In this document: piece after piece, positions 1 to 7,851 of the stretch
How the letters are laid out: each line of letters opens with the position of its first letter
Position numbering within the stretch: position 1 is the first letter of the stretch
Source of the DNA: Dasania sp051277005
GTDB lineage: Bacteria; Pseudomonadota; Gammaproteobacteria; Pseudomonadales; Dasaniaceae
Assembly (NCBI GenBank): GCA_051277005.1
Contig: JBNMPS010000083.1
Span: 1-12,369, forward strand
DNA length: 12,369 nucleotides
Direction of reading: 5' to 3'
The notes under the pieces: generated by a model
What the model saw: only the letters and a program-made list of their open reading frames with translations
What the model was told of the DNA's origin: nothing
The model's database searches: none
Program-made: the position numbers and the translations under genes

Positions 1-1
1 G

Positions 2-3000
2 CTCATGTGTCTGGCCGAAGCCCTATTGCGTGTGCCAGACAAACATACTCAGAACAAATTGATCAGCGATAAATTATCTAAAGGGCAATGGAGCTCGCAT
101 CTCGGCAACAGCGATTCACTGTTTGTGAACGCCTCTTCCTGGGGATTATTAATGACCGGCGGACTGGTTAATTACGCCGATCAACGTAACCAATTTGGAT
201 TTCTTAAAAAGACACTGGGCAAGGTTGGCGAACCGGCCATTCGTCAAGCCATGAACATAGCCATGAAAGTTATGGGGCAGCAGTTTGTGATGGGCGAAAC
301 CATCAAAGAGGCTGTAGCGCGGGCCGAAGATAAAGAACGTAAAGGTTTTGTCTATTCCTACGATATGCTCGGTGAGGGTGCCAGAACTCAAAAAGATGCC
401 GACGCCTATTTTAATGCGTATGCGGAATCGATCGTAACTATCGGCCAGGCAGCAAAGGATAAAGGCCCGAGAAAAAGCCCCGGTATTTCAGTAAAGCTTT
501 CGGCAATTCATCCCCGTTATGAATTCATCCACAGGGATAGAGTCATGGCAGAGATACCGGAAAAACTCAAAGAACTATGCCTGCTGGCTAAGCAATATGA
601 TATTGGGTTAACCGTTGATGCGGAAGAATCTGAACGTTTAGATATATCCCTAGATATTATTGAAAAAGTATTCAGTGATCCCGACCTGAATGACTGGAAT
701 GGGTTCGGATTAGCCGTACAGTCATACCAAAAAAGCGCCATTTTTGTAATCGATTGGTTGCGTGAATTGACCAACAAAGTGGGCCGCAAAATGATGATCA
801 GACTGGTCAAAGGCGCTTACTGGGATACGGAAATAAAAAACACCCAAAAAGAAGGCCTAGAACACTTTACTGTCTTCACCCGTAAGTCATCGACTGACGT
901 ATCATATCATGCCTGTGCCAACCGTTTATTGGATTATCGCGATACGATTTATCCGCAATTTGCGACTCATAATGCTTACACCGCAGCGGTTATCATAGAA
1001 TTGGCCGGCGATGATAAAGAGGGCTTCGAATTTCAATGTTTGCACGGTATGGGAGACAGCCTGTATGAACAGATTGTTACTATTGAAAATATTCAATGTC
1101 GCATTTATGCCCCGGTTGGTGAACATGAAGATTTATTGGCTTATTTAGTGCGTCGCCTGCTGGAAAATGGCGCTAACTCCTCATTTGTTAACGCCATCGT
1201 CGATGAATCACGGCCGGTTGAATCCTTGCTCGAAGATCCAGTAGAAAAAACGCAAAGACTAAAACATAAATATAACCAACAAATTCAAAAACCCCTCAAC
1301 TTGTATGGTGAAGAGAGAAACAACTCAAAAGGTATTGATCTTACCGACATCAATCAAATAACGCCGTTGAAGGTATCACTCGATCGCTGGATTGAGGAAC
1401 ACTTACTAACTGAAGAACAAGTACCGCAAGAGTGTCATGCTGTGCGCAACCCAGCTAATCACGATGAAATTGTTGGATTTCATCGCTACGATACCGCAGA
1501 GCAAATGAAAACCAAACTGGCAAGTGCTCACAAAGCCTTTGAGTCATGGTCACAAGTCGACATCACCGAAAGAGCCAACTTACTCAGAAGGACCGCCGAC
1601 ATCCTTGAACGCCACATGGGTGAACTCATCGCCCTGTGTATAAAAGAAGCCGGTAAAGTGACCAAAGATGGCGTGGACGAAGTCCGTGAAGCCGTCGATT
1701 TTTGTCGATATTACGCCGCCCGGGCCGAAGAGTTAGCCGCGGATGACAGGTTAGCACCCCGTGGCGTGGTGTTGTGTATCAGCCCTTGGAATTTCCCTCT
1801 GGCTATATTTTTGGGTCAAGTCGCTGCAGCGCTAGTAACGGGTAATACCGTTATTGCTAAACCCGCAGAACAAACCAGCTTAATTGCGCTTCGCGCCCTA
1901 GAATTAATGGAATACGTTGGCTTACCAACCGGTGTAGTTCACGCTGTTATTGCCCCAGGGGCCGATGTAGGCGCAACACTCTTACCAGACGACCGGATCA
2001 AAGCGGTGATATTTACTGGCTCCACCTCAACCGCCAATATTATTGCCCATACTCTGGCCCAAAGGGGTAGCGAACAGATACCTTTGATCGCCGAAACCGG
2101 TGGTCAAAACTGCATGATAGTGGACTCAACTGCCTTGGCTGAACAAGTGGTTGACGATGTTATTGCGTCAGGTTTCCAGAGTGCCGGACAGCGTTGCTCT
2201 GCACTTCGTGTATTATTTTTACAAGAAGAAATAGCTGACGATATAATTAAAATGCTGATCGGTGCATTGCAAGAATTAACTATCGGTGACCCTGCTTACC
2301 TAACGACCGACATTGGCCCAGTAATTGACCAAAAAGCGTTATCTAATTTACAAGCCCATGTCGACGACATGCAGCAACAGGCGACCCTACTTTACGAGAG
2401 CAAGCTACCAGAAAACAAAGGATTCTTTTTTGCACCTAAACTTTATCTAATAGACGATATAGCCGTATTAAAACGTGAAGTGTTTGGTCCCTGCGTGCAT
2501 ATTGTCAAGTTTAAAGCTAAGGATATTGAAAAAATTATACCGCAAATTAATGACACCGGTTTTGGCCTAACCATGGGTATTCATACGCGAATTGAAATGC
2601 GCGCCCTGGAACTAGCGAAGCTATCACGAGCGGGTAACGTGTACATCAATCGCAATATGATTGGGGCTATTGTGGGCGTGCAGCCGTTTGGTGGCAGAGG
2701 ATTGTCGGGAACAGGCCCTAAAGCTGGCGGCCCACATTACCTGCCTCGTCTTATGTTAGAAAAAGCCACGCCTCGTCTTGTTATAGAGCACGATAGGGAA
2801 GCTGATAAGGCATTGGCAAGTGACAACATTGCTAGTCAGCAAGCCTCAGAAATCATGCAAAATGCCATCAAAAGTGAAAATAGCTGGCGTTTAAGCGACT
2901 TAAACACCCGAGTTTCGGCAGTGCGACAGCTGCTGGCCTCAATTGCCACAGTCGAGATTGTGGAAGAGTTCGCTGAAGATTTAAACTCGACGTTAGCCGC

Positions 3001-3538
3001 TGCGCGCTTGCAATTGACCAACATAGAAAAACGTTTAAAAAAACCGACTTCATTGCCGGGTCCAACGGGGGAATCAAATATTTTATATTTAGAATCTCGC
3101 GGCATTTTGGTTTGTTTTGCCGACAAAAATGTGACGTTTGAATACTGGACTTTATCACTAGTGACGGCCTTGGCGACCGGCAATATTGTTATTTCAGTAG
3201 TGTCCGAATTATTTTATGCTGAAGCATTAGAGTTTAGACAACAATTTATTGCAACCGGTGCTCCAGCAGGCGTGTTTCAGATCGCGAAGTTACAACATTT
3301 AGAAGCACTACTCAGTGAAGAAAATTTGGCCGGGGTAGTCATTGATAGTAAGAGTGAACGCTCGACTTATATAATGCAAAAACTAGCCGAACGCAGTGGG
3401 GCAATATTGCCTATTATTACAGCCGAATATAATGACCATTTGATTCAGCGATTATTATCTGAAAAAACAGTCAGCATTGACACTACCGCATCTGGCGGCA
3501 ACACATCGTTGATGACGTTAGTTGAGGCAGACGAATAA
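2..3538 (+). CDS. putA: Bifunctional proline dehydrogenase / L-glutamate gamma-semialdehyde (P5C) dehydrogenase, 5' end outside window
   Basis: PutA oxidises proline to P5C with FAD and then to glutamate with NAD+, normally at the inner face of the cytoplasmic membrane. Residues below are counted from the Met at position 5. That Met is internal: the frame is open to the window edge, and MCLAEALLR lies about 165 residues into E. coli PutA. The PRODH barrel carries KLSAIHPRY (K164), VDAEES (D205), IRLVKGAYWD (R266) and RRLLENGA (R383, R384, E387), which match the known proline/FAD-site residues of E. coli PutA. The aldehyde dehydrogenase half shows SPWNFPLAIF (N596), general base E697 in AETGG, catalytic C731 in SAGQRCSALR and QPFGGRGLSGTG near 893. 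A C-terminal domain of about 220 residues follows, ending in the PutA-type tail TASGGNTSLMTL. All catalytic residues I looked for are present. Whether an N-terminal ribbon-helix-helix repressor domain exists cannot be seen. Confidence 0.97.
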   Translation, partial: LMCLAEALLRVPDKHTQNKLISDKLSKGQWSSHLGNSDSLFVNASSWGLLMTGGLVNYADQRNQFGFLKKTLGKVGEPAIRQAMNIAMKVMGQQFVMGETIKEAVARAEDKERKGFVYSYDMLGEGARTQKDADAYFNAYAESIVTIGQAAKDKGPRKSPGISVKLSAIHPRYEFIHRDRVMAEIPEKLKELCLLAKQYDIGLTVDAEESERLDISLDIIEKVFSDPDLNDWNGFGLAVQSYQKSAIFVIDWLRELTNKVGRKMMIRLVKGAYWDTEIKNTQKEGLEHFTVFTRKSSTDVSYHACANRLLDYRDTIYPQFATHNAYTAAVIIELAGDDKEGFEFQCLHGMGDSLYEQIVTIENIQCRIYAPVGEHEDLLAYLVRRLLENGANSSFVNAIVDESRPVESLLEDPVEKTQRLKHKYNQQIQKPLNLYGEERNNSKGIDLTDINQITPLKVSLDRWIEEHLLTEEQVPQECHAVRNPANHDEIVGFHRYDTAEQMKTKLASAHKAFESWSQVDITERANLLRRTADILERHMGELIALCIKEAGKVTKDGVDEVREAVDFCRYYAARAEELAADDRLAPRGVVLCISPWNFPLAIFLGQVAAALVTGNTVIAKPAEQTSLIALRALELMEYVGLPTGVVHAVIAPGADVGATLLPDDRIKAVIFTGSTSTANIIAHTLAQRGSEQIPLIAETGGQNCMIVDSTALAEQVVDDVIASGFQSAGQRCSALRVLFLQEEIADDIIKMLIGALQELTIGDPAYLTTDIGPVIDQKALSNLQAHVDDMQQQATLLYESKLPENKGFFFAPKLYLIDDIAVLKREVFGPCVHIVKFKAKDIEKIIPQINDTGFGLTMGIHTRIEMRALELAKLSRAGNVYINRNMIGAIVGVQPFGGRGLSGTGPKAGGPHYLPRLMLEKATPRLVIEHDREADKALASDNIASQQASEIMQNAIKSENSWRLSDLNTRVSAVRQLLASIATVEIVEEFAEDLNSTLAAARLQLTNIEKRLKKPTSLPGPTGESNILYLESRGILVCFADKNVTFEYWTLSLVTALATGNIVISVVSELFYAEALEFRQQFIATGAPAGVFQIAKLQHLEALLSEENLAGVVIDSKSERSTYIMQKLAERSGAILPIITAEYNDHLIQRLLSEKTVSIDTTASGGNTSLMTLVEADE

Positions 3539-3613
3539 AATGATTTTTACACAAACCAGCGCCGTATTTTTTAATGCCTTCTATTTATCAGCAACAAAGA
3601 AGCAATAATTAAA

Positions 3614-3638
3614 GCTAAATTTTTAGCCTAACGAGGCT
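3614..3638. terminator. Weak overlapping hairpins between convergent putA and the lipoprotein cluster
   Basis: The gap between the two convergent stop codons is 139 bp and AT-rich. It holds a 14-nt inverted repeat GCTAAATTTTTAGC (3614-3627), overlapped by AGCCT-AACG-AGGCT (3625-3638). The two structures are mutually exclusive. Neither is followed by a clear U-tract in either direction, so a role as a bidirectional terminator is only inferred from position. I see no gene in this gap. Confidence 0.25.
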
Positions 3639-3677
3639 GTAGAAAAGAGTGTATCACTTATAAAAGTATATCTATAG

Positions 3678-4712
3678 TTAGTGCTTTATTTCCAATATTT
3701 TAAACAGCGTGTTATTGAGTTCGCTATCTAATAACTCTTTTGCCTTTTTGATGACTCTTACATCAGTTAAGACCTTATCGGTTGCCGACACCTTGTAGTT
3801 CCATTCATGACCACCCAAAATTGCACTACTTTTGTCCGACATAGAAATTGTCAGATTAGCTTTATTATAGTGCCAGCCGTTTTTCTCGGGCAAAGCAGTA
3901 GTATTTAATGTGGCAGTTACCGTGTAATCACCACCGGTGTACACACTAAAACCTTGATTGGCGAGGGTGTTTGCTAAAGTGGCTTCCATTGCCTGCTGCT
4001 GTTGCCCACGCACAACAGGATTTATGGTAATGCGGGATACCAGCTCTGAGTAGTCTGCAATTAATTTATCTACCGACCACGGTGCACGGGTCTCATTTGT
4101 CACAAGCGCAACCACATTCAATTGTTTGCTTAAAGCGTGACGTTTCTTCTGCAGTTGAATGGCCTTGGCCGAGGTGCGTATTTTTTTAACCAGCGAAGTA
4201 CTTGAACGTGAATACTGGATAATTGTTTGAGTTGCACTATCAATTCCTTCTATTTCACGACCTAAGGTTAACGACGTTTTTAATCGAGGTAAAACGGCCA
4301 AGGCATAGTAGCGTTGACGCACATTGTCTTTCCAAGTTTCGGCAATATCGACGCCTTCTAGCAACTGGTTTGTGCTACTTATAATTTCACGCTCAACAGA
4401 AAGTGATTCTTGCGAACCCTTAAGTCCAGCCACACTTATACTCGCAACACGGCTACTATCAAAACGGGAATGGTCGCTTGACGTTGAAACAACAGTAACA
4501 CTAAATATTTTCGCTATTTCATTTCGTGCTCGGGTTTTAGCGTCGTCCATAGTGTCTGCTTGCCCCACTCCGAGAAGATATTTGTTACGGGGGTATTCAT
4601 CACTGCTCCCCGTTACCCAAACAGGCTGTGCACCTGATTCTGTAGTGGGCTGGCTGCCACATGCGGTTAACAGGGACAGACAAAATATCAAAAGTAAAAA
4701 ACGTGCTGACAT
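3678..4712 (-). CDS. Predicted lipoprotein: LPP20-type domain plus unassigned C-terminal domain
   Basis: The 344-residue product starts with a lipoprotein signal (MSARFLLLIFCLSLLTAC, Cys18, lipobox LTAC). The next residue is Gly, not Asp, consistent with sorting to the outer membrane. Residues about 30-145 resemble the LPP20 family: PVWV, then YLLGVGQAD, the helix DDAKTRARNEIAKIF, and EGVDIAETW...RYYALAVLPR. A charged helical stretch (about 150-200) leads to a second alpha/beta-looking domain (about 210-344) that I do not recognise. The start is supported by an AAGG site about 8 nt upstream. It is the last gene of the minus-strand lipoprotein cluster, 153 bp after the LpoB-like gene. A palindrome lies 31 bp before its start, so it may have its own control. 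Its function is unknown. LPP20-type proteins occur in diverse outer-membrane assemblies, including the flagellar protein FlgP of Vibrio, but I see no flagellar genes here. Confidence 0.85.
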   Translation of the reverse strand: MSARFLLLIFCLSLLTACGSQPTTESGAQPVWVTGSSDEYPRNKYLLGVGQADTMDDAKTRARNEIAKIFSVTVVSTSSDHSRFDSSRVASISVAGLKGSQESLSVEREIISSTNQLLEGVDIAETWKDNVRQRYYALAVLPRLKTSLTLGREIEGIDSATQTIIQYSRSSTSLVKKIRTSAKAIQLQKKRHALSKQLNVVALVTNETRAPWSVDKLIADYSELVSRITINPVVRGQQQQAMEATLANTLANQGFSVYTGGDYTVTATLNTTALPEKNGWHYNKANLTISMSDKSSAILGGHEWNYKVSATDKVLTDVRVIKKAKELLDSELNNTLFKILEIKH

Positions 4713-4743
4713 ACCGTTTACCTTACAAATTCACATTATGGCG

Positions 4744-4762
4744 ATTAACCCGACGGGTTAAT
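4744..4762. promoter_or_regulatory. 19-nt palindrome upstream of the large LPP20 gene (operator or RNA hairpin)
   Basis: ATTAACCCGACGGGTTAAT has two perfect 9-nt arms around one central base. It lies 31 bp upstream of the minus-strand start at 4712. A CATAAT -10-like hexamer follows it on the minus strand (4735-4740), without a convincing -35. There is no T-run after it, which argues against a rho-independent terminator. A repressor or activator binding site, or a 5'-leader hairpin, are the obvious readings. The symmetry is seen directly; the role is inferred. Confidence 0.4.
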
Positions 4763-4838
4763 AGTTCACCTAAGGGCCGCAAAAATAAACTAGGACACAA
4801 GCCCTGGGCTAAAGAACAGACAACAATAGTTTATCCAA

Positions 4839-4859
4839 AGAGGCTTGCATTCTGCCTCT
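4839..4859 (-). terminator. Hairpin just after the LpoB-like gene, possible attenuator or terminator
   Basis: Read on the minus strand, AGAGGC (6 bp, extendable by two G-U pairs) pairs with GCCTCT across a 9-nt loop. It begins 6 nt after the stop codon of the LpoB-like gene and is followed by only three T residues. It could be a weak intrinsic terminator or could reduce read-through into the downstream LPP20 gene. Confidence 0.35.
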
Positions 4860-4865
4860 CCTTCG

Positions 4866-5477
4866 CTAGTAACGCGATTTTCGCCCTTTAATAATTTTTT
4901 TAATTTTCTTTTGACCAATCCACGATGTTCTATTGTCAGTGAGACTTACCAACTTAAGGTCTACTTGATAATAGGTTATGGATGTTTTTCCCGCTGAATC
5001 GAGAATGGTATTGATTGTTCCTAGTAGCAAATAATCAGCCCCTAATTCTTGCCCCATGGCTTTACGTGATTGGTCCGCGGCATTGATGTCCTGGTCCATA
5101 CGCTCATCACGCAACTGTTGCCGCTCTAAACCATCGGCTACAAATGTGACACGCCCAGAATTTATCAATTCACGCTCAATATCGTTGATAAATGTTTGTA
5201 CATTTACATGTTCGTGGCTGTAGTTGTCGACTGAACCGACAATTACACTGGGTGAGTTACCACGCTTCTGCATATGCTGTTGCAACCACGGGCGCGAAAG
5301 CATGTCTTCTACCATTTCACTGGATACCAGTTTTGAATCCGTATCGTTCCAGTTCCCACTAAGATCTTGCACATCGTCTACCGCTATTCGCTGCACTTTT
5401 ACTGGCGCGTTTCCGCACCCTGTCACTAATAGTATTACAAAAGTTACTAGTAGAATTATATGTTTTTTAAATGTCAT
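4866..5477 (-). CDS. LpoB-like outer-membrane lipoprotein (penicillin-binding protein activator family)
   Basis: The product is 203 residues from the ATG at 5477. I chose this start because it gives a clean lipoprotein signal (MTFKKHIILLVTFVILLVTGC, Cys21) and has AGGA 8 nt upstream. The frame is open to 5555, but the extra 26 residues do not resemble a signal. Gly follows the Cys, so outer-membrane sorting is expected. Features shared with LpoB-family proteins are DLSGNWNDTDSKLV (38-51), a PSVIVGSVDN strand (76-85), a helix and strand INDIERELINSGRVTFVA (98-114), ELGADYLLLGTI (144-155) and YYQVDLKLVSLTDNRTSWIGQKKIKK (169-194). Enterobacterial LpoB reaches through the peptidoglycan to stimulate PBP1B. 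This protein lacks the long Pro-rich linker of E. coli LpoB and ends in a very basic tail (KKIIKGRKSRY), so a PBP1B-activator role should not be assumed. It sits between two LPP20-type genes. Confidence 0.85.
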   Translation of the reverse strand: MTFKKHIILLVTFVILLVTGCGNAPVKVQRIAVDDVQDLSGNWNDTDSKLVSSEMVEDMLSRPWLQQHMQKRGNSPSVIVGSVDNYSHEHVNVQTFINDIERELINSGRVTFVADGLERQQLRDERMDQDINAADQSRKAMGQELGADYLLLGTINTILDSAGKTSITYYQVDLKLVSLTDNRTSWIGQKKIKKIIKGRKSRY

Positions 5478-5564
5478 TGCTGCGTTCCTGTTCTTTTTCG
5501 TTGAATGAACTTTAACCTTAGACAAATATTTTTGGCCGCCACACCAAAACACCACATCGTATAT

Positions 5565-6224
5565 CTATTTTTTCTCTAACATTTTATCAAATGTATTTTG
5601 CGCTTCATTTTCAACAAATATTTTTAAGTGTGCGTCCATATCGTTGGCAGCAGCCGTCACCGTTTTAAATTTTTTCATGTCAATCTCGGCCAGGCTGTAG
5701 ATCACCCCGGTTGTTTTGTCTCGCCAGCGAGCAATAATCTCTGCCCCAACCAGGTTCAGTTGAGTGATGTTGTTAATAGACCGACTTACCGTTTGCTGAT
5801 TGACTACTTCGTCTGAATCCGAAACGGATGCGCTATAGTCGTTGGCGAGCACCTTGATATAGGAAGTGAAAATCTGTGCGAGTTCGGCACGAGCGCGATT
5901 ATCTGCCGTATTATTCTGTAGTGACATATCGTTCATGATCGGGGCAGAGCCAATGCCGCGGAAAAAACGTTTATCACCATCTTTTAGGGCCTGTATGCCC
6001 TCATTAACCCAATCTGGTGCGCCCTTCAATCCCATATCACTCTCTACAACAGTTCGAGATGAACACCCCATAAATAAGATTGCCAGAAGGGCAATACCAG
6101 CTCCCTTTAGTATCGTAGCCCTAAACTGAAAGAGCGAAGCTCTAGATTTAAAAGCCGAGAACATACAGAACCCGGCGGCCACATTGCCTACTTGGATGGT
6201 GGGCTTTGAAAAATATTTAACCAT
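5565..6224 (-). CDS. Predicted small LPP20-type lipoprotein (start uncertain)
   Basis: The product is 219 residues from the ATG at 6224, which has an AAGAG site 9 nt upstream. The frame is open to an ATG at 6374 that overlaps the upstream stop, but that start would put the lipobox at residue 104, which is unlikely. An ATG at 6164 would give a tidier signal of about 33 residues before the Cys, but with a poor ribosome site. The lipobox is LFMGC (Cys54 from 6224), followed by Ser. LPP20-type features are APDWVNEGI, RFFRGIGSAP, the helix NRARAELAQIFTSYIKV, LVGAEIIARWRDKTTGVIYSLAEIDMKKF, and a helical C-terminus. These match, in order, the N-terminal half of the larger LPP20 protein of the same cluster, so the two are likely paralogues. 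It lies second in the cluster, between the TPR lipoprotein and the LpoB-like gene. Its specific function is unknown. Confidence 0.82.
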   Translation of the reverse strand: MVKYFSKPTIQVGNVAAGFCMFSAFKSRASLFQFRATILKGAGIALLAILFMGCSSRTVVESDMGLKGAPDWVNEGIQALKDGDKRFFRGIGSAPIMNDMSLQNNTADNRARAELAQIFTSYIKVLANDYSASVSDSDEVVNQQTVSRSINNITQLNLVGAEIIARWRDKTTGVIYSLAEIDMKKFKTVTAAANDMDAHLKIFVENEAQNTFDKMLEKK

Positions 6225-6363
6225 GGGGAACATCTCTTGTAAGATTGGGCTCAATTTAAAAAGAACATAAATGTTGATACATCTGTGTTTTGGTGCCGAT
6301 TCTGCTATTACATTTTGATACAGTGTAGCCAAGCCAAAATGAATACAACCTGAACATACCCAC

Positions 6364-7698
6364 TTATATGCCATACAACTCCACCATTTGGCGGTAGTCT
6401 ATGCCGAAGTTTTGACTAAACCAATTATTTACATAGGTGTTTTCGGGGCTGATTTTGGCGCACCGCAACACGCCCTCCCCAGCTCCATCTGCGATTCTTT
6501 TCTCGCAGTATTCGCTTACCCAAACGGCATTAAGAGCGGTGATATAGCCTGTGTTTAGACGTGATATCTCTCCACTAAACAATGTATGCAAATTAAGCAT
6601 ATCTGGCGCTTGAGGGCTTAAATTAGCGGCCGGGAAATCTTCGTCGTGAGCCTCGCTAGTGTGGCGTTTCACTTTGTAAGCTTTTTGTTTAACCGTCTGG
6701 CCTGTAACCATGCTCGAATAACTCACATTGATGACGAATTTTTCACTATGCACCCTAGCGTTGTAAGGGTAAGTCTTTTCAGTGGTTTCTACGCGGGTGG
6801 TCTCTTCGCCCGAACTGCTCTTTTTTGTCACCGAATTTTCAGTGGTGTAATTGGCCACGCGACGCGTCCGGCGCGCTGAATGCTGGTAGTCCACCCTCCC
6901 CTCCACGTCAACGTCAAGATCCTTTAGACCTATAGGGGAGTACCAAAGCGAGCCTCTAAACACATCGTTAAGTGAGGTTAAATGCGAACGAAGGTTTTCA
7001 TTTTGACTATTATCTTGGCGCGTAGAGTGCTGCACATGATTGTGGGGGCGCAATCGCTTGTACCGCGATACATCGCTAGCGTCCGTGGCCAGACTTACAT
7101 CTCGCCCCCAGGAGGAGCAATATCTATAAACAAATTCCGCTAGAAAAAATCCCTGCCCTTTAACTACCTTTGTTAAGTTTTGGCATTTTTTATCGCCCAA
7201 GGAACTTAGTTGATTTTTGTAAACGGACAATTTATCGCCAATTTGCGCATTTGCAATGAGGTGTGAGTAGGCATATTCAAACCAACGATACGCGTCTGGA
7301 AAGTCAGCATTTGCGAGAGTATGCGCCTCTTTTAGCAGCCAGTTTTTGGCATAGCGCGTCTCTTCGGCCTGCGTTAACGTTACCGCACCATGCAGCTCTA
7401 CATTCCAAGCTTGCTGGTCTCGTAACAATTTCTCCAGCTGCTGTGCGGCGGCTGGTGAGTTAGAGGCGAGCCTTAGCATTCTCACTTCTATTAAACCACG
7501 GTCAATAATTTTATAGCGGGCACGGCTTAAACCGAGTTGCGCATCGACATTGTCAGAGTCTCTTTGCAGTGCTCGTTGGTAATAATCTGCAGCCTCACTG
7601 TACAAACCCAACTCATAGAGTTTATCGCCTTTCCCGACAAGGCCGGAACAAGCCATCACCATTATAGTCACTAAAATTAGAATACCGACTTTTACCAT
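6364..7698 (-). CDS. Predicted TPR-containing lipoprotein, first gene of the lipoprotein cluster
   Basis: The product is 444 residues, beginning with MVKVGILILVTIMVMAC (Cys17, then Ser), a short lipoprotein signal. AAGGG lies about 10 nt before the start. Residues about 25-60 form a clear TPR unit (KLYELGLYSEAADYYQRAL, then DNVDAQLGLSRARYKI). Residues 60-220 are mostly helical and may contain degenerate repeats. From about 245 the character changes to Thr/Ser/Arg-rich beta-strand sequence (YTTENSVTKKSSSGEETTR; KFVINVSYSSMVTGQTVKQK), a region I do not recognise. Cysteines are few but include a pair near the C-terminus (WVSEYCEKR...VLRCAKI) that could form a disulphide. It probably scaffolds or partners the three lipoproteins encoded after it. 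That is inference from gene order. Confidence 0.85.
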   Translation of the reverse strand: MVKVGILILVTIMVMACSGLVGKGDKLYELGLYSEAADYYQRALQRDSDNVDAQLGLSRARYKIIDRGLIEVRMLRLASNSPAAAQQLEKLLRDQQAWNVELHGAVTLTQAEETRYAKNWLLKEAHTLANADFPDAYRWFEYAYSHLIANAQIGDKLSVYKNQLSSLGDKKCQNLTKVVKGQGFFLAEFVYRYCSSWGRDVSLATDASDVSRYKRLRPHNHVQHSTRQDNSQNENLRSHLTSLNDVFRGSLWYSPIGLKDLDVDVEGRVDYQHSARRTRRVANYTTENSVTKKSSSGEETTRVETTEKTYPYNARVHSEKFVINVSYSSMVTGQTVKQKAYKVKRHTSEAHDEDFPAANLSPQAPDMLNLHTLFSGEISRLNTGYITALNAVWVSEYCEKRIADGAGEGVLRCAKISPENTYVNNWFSQNFGIDYRQMVELYGI

Positions 7699-7757
7699 GA
7701 TTGCGATGCCCTTATTGCCTTATGCTTTATTTTTACAACTTTGGTTTTTTGCCGTTT

Positions 7758-7763
7758 AGTATA
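7758..7763 (-). promoter_or_regulatory. Candidate -10 box for the lipoprotein cluster
   Basis: On the minus strand this reads TATACT, one mismatch from the sigma-70 -10 consensus, about 60 bp before the start of the TPR lipoprotein gene. The -35 region at 17 bp spacing is poor (TGGTAT). It is the best -10 match I found by eye upstream of this gene in the divergent region. Confidence 0.35.
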
Positions 7764-7810
7764 AGAGCCCGGTAGTTCGAATACCACCATTGCAGTGTGT
7801 GTTTTTGGCC

Positions 7811-7838
7811 AAGGTGAATTGGTTTTAAAAATCACCTT
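7811..7838. promoter_or_regulatory. Inverted repeat in the divergent promoter region (possible operator)
   Basis: AAGGTGA (7811-7817) is repeated inverted as TCACCTT (7832-7838), with an AT-rich centre containing TTTTAAAA. It lies between the minus-strand lipoprotein cluster and the plus-strand ydbH operon, and it overlaps the expected -35 position of the candidate ydbH promoter. It could be a regulator site affecting one or both operons. The symmetry is seen; the role is inferred. Confidence 0.35.
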
Positions 7839-7851
7839 AAAACCTAGGGCA

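Noticed and set aside
2836..3183. Open frames on the minus strand opposite the 3' part of putA
   Set aside because: They are shadows of the conserved PutA C-terminal domain, with no ribosome site or domain of their own.
4324..4761. Plus-strand open frame of 145 codons antisense to the large LPP20 gene
   Set aside because: It lies almost entirely opposite a gene with a convincing signal peptide and family pattern. Its own translation has no recognisable features.
4800..4810. Short palindrome AGCCCTGGGCT in the gap before the LpoB-like gene's 3' end
   Set aside because: The arms are only 5 nt, with no T-run and no repeat elsewhere in the window, so it is likely chance.
7771..7792. tRNA-like GGTAGTTCGAATACCACC in the divergent intergenic region
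   Set aside because: It recalls a T-arm (TTCGAAT) and an ACCA-like end, but the five-base T stem does not pair and no other tRNA arms can be found around it.
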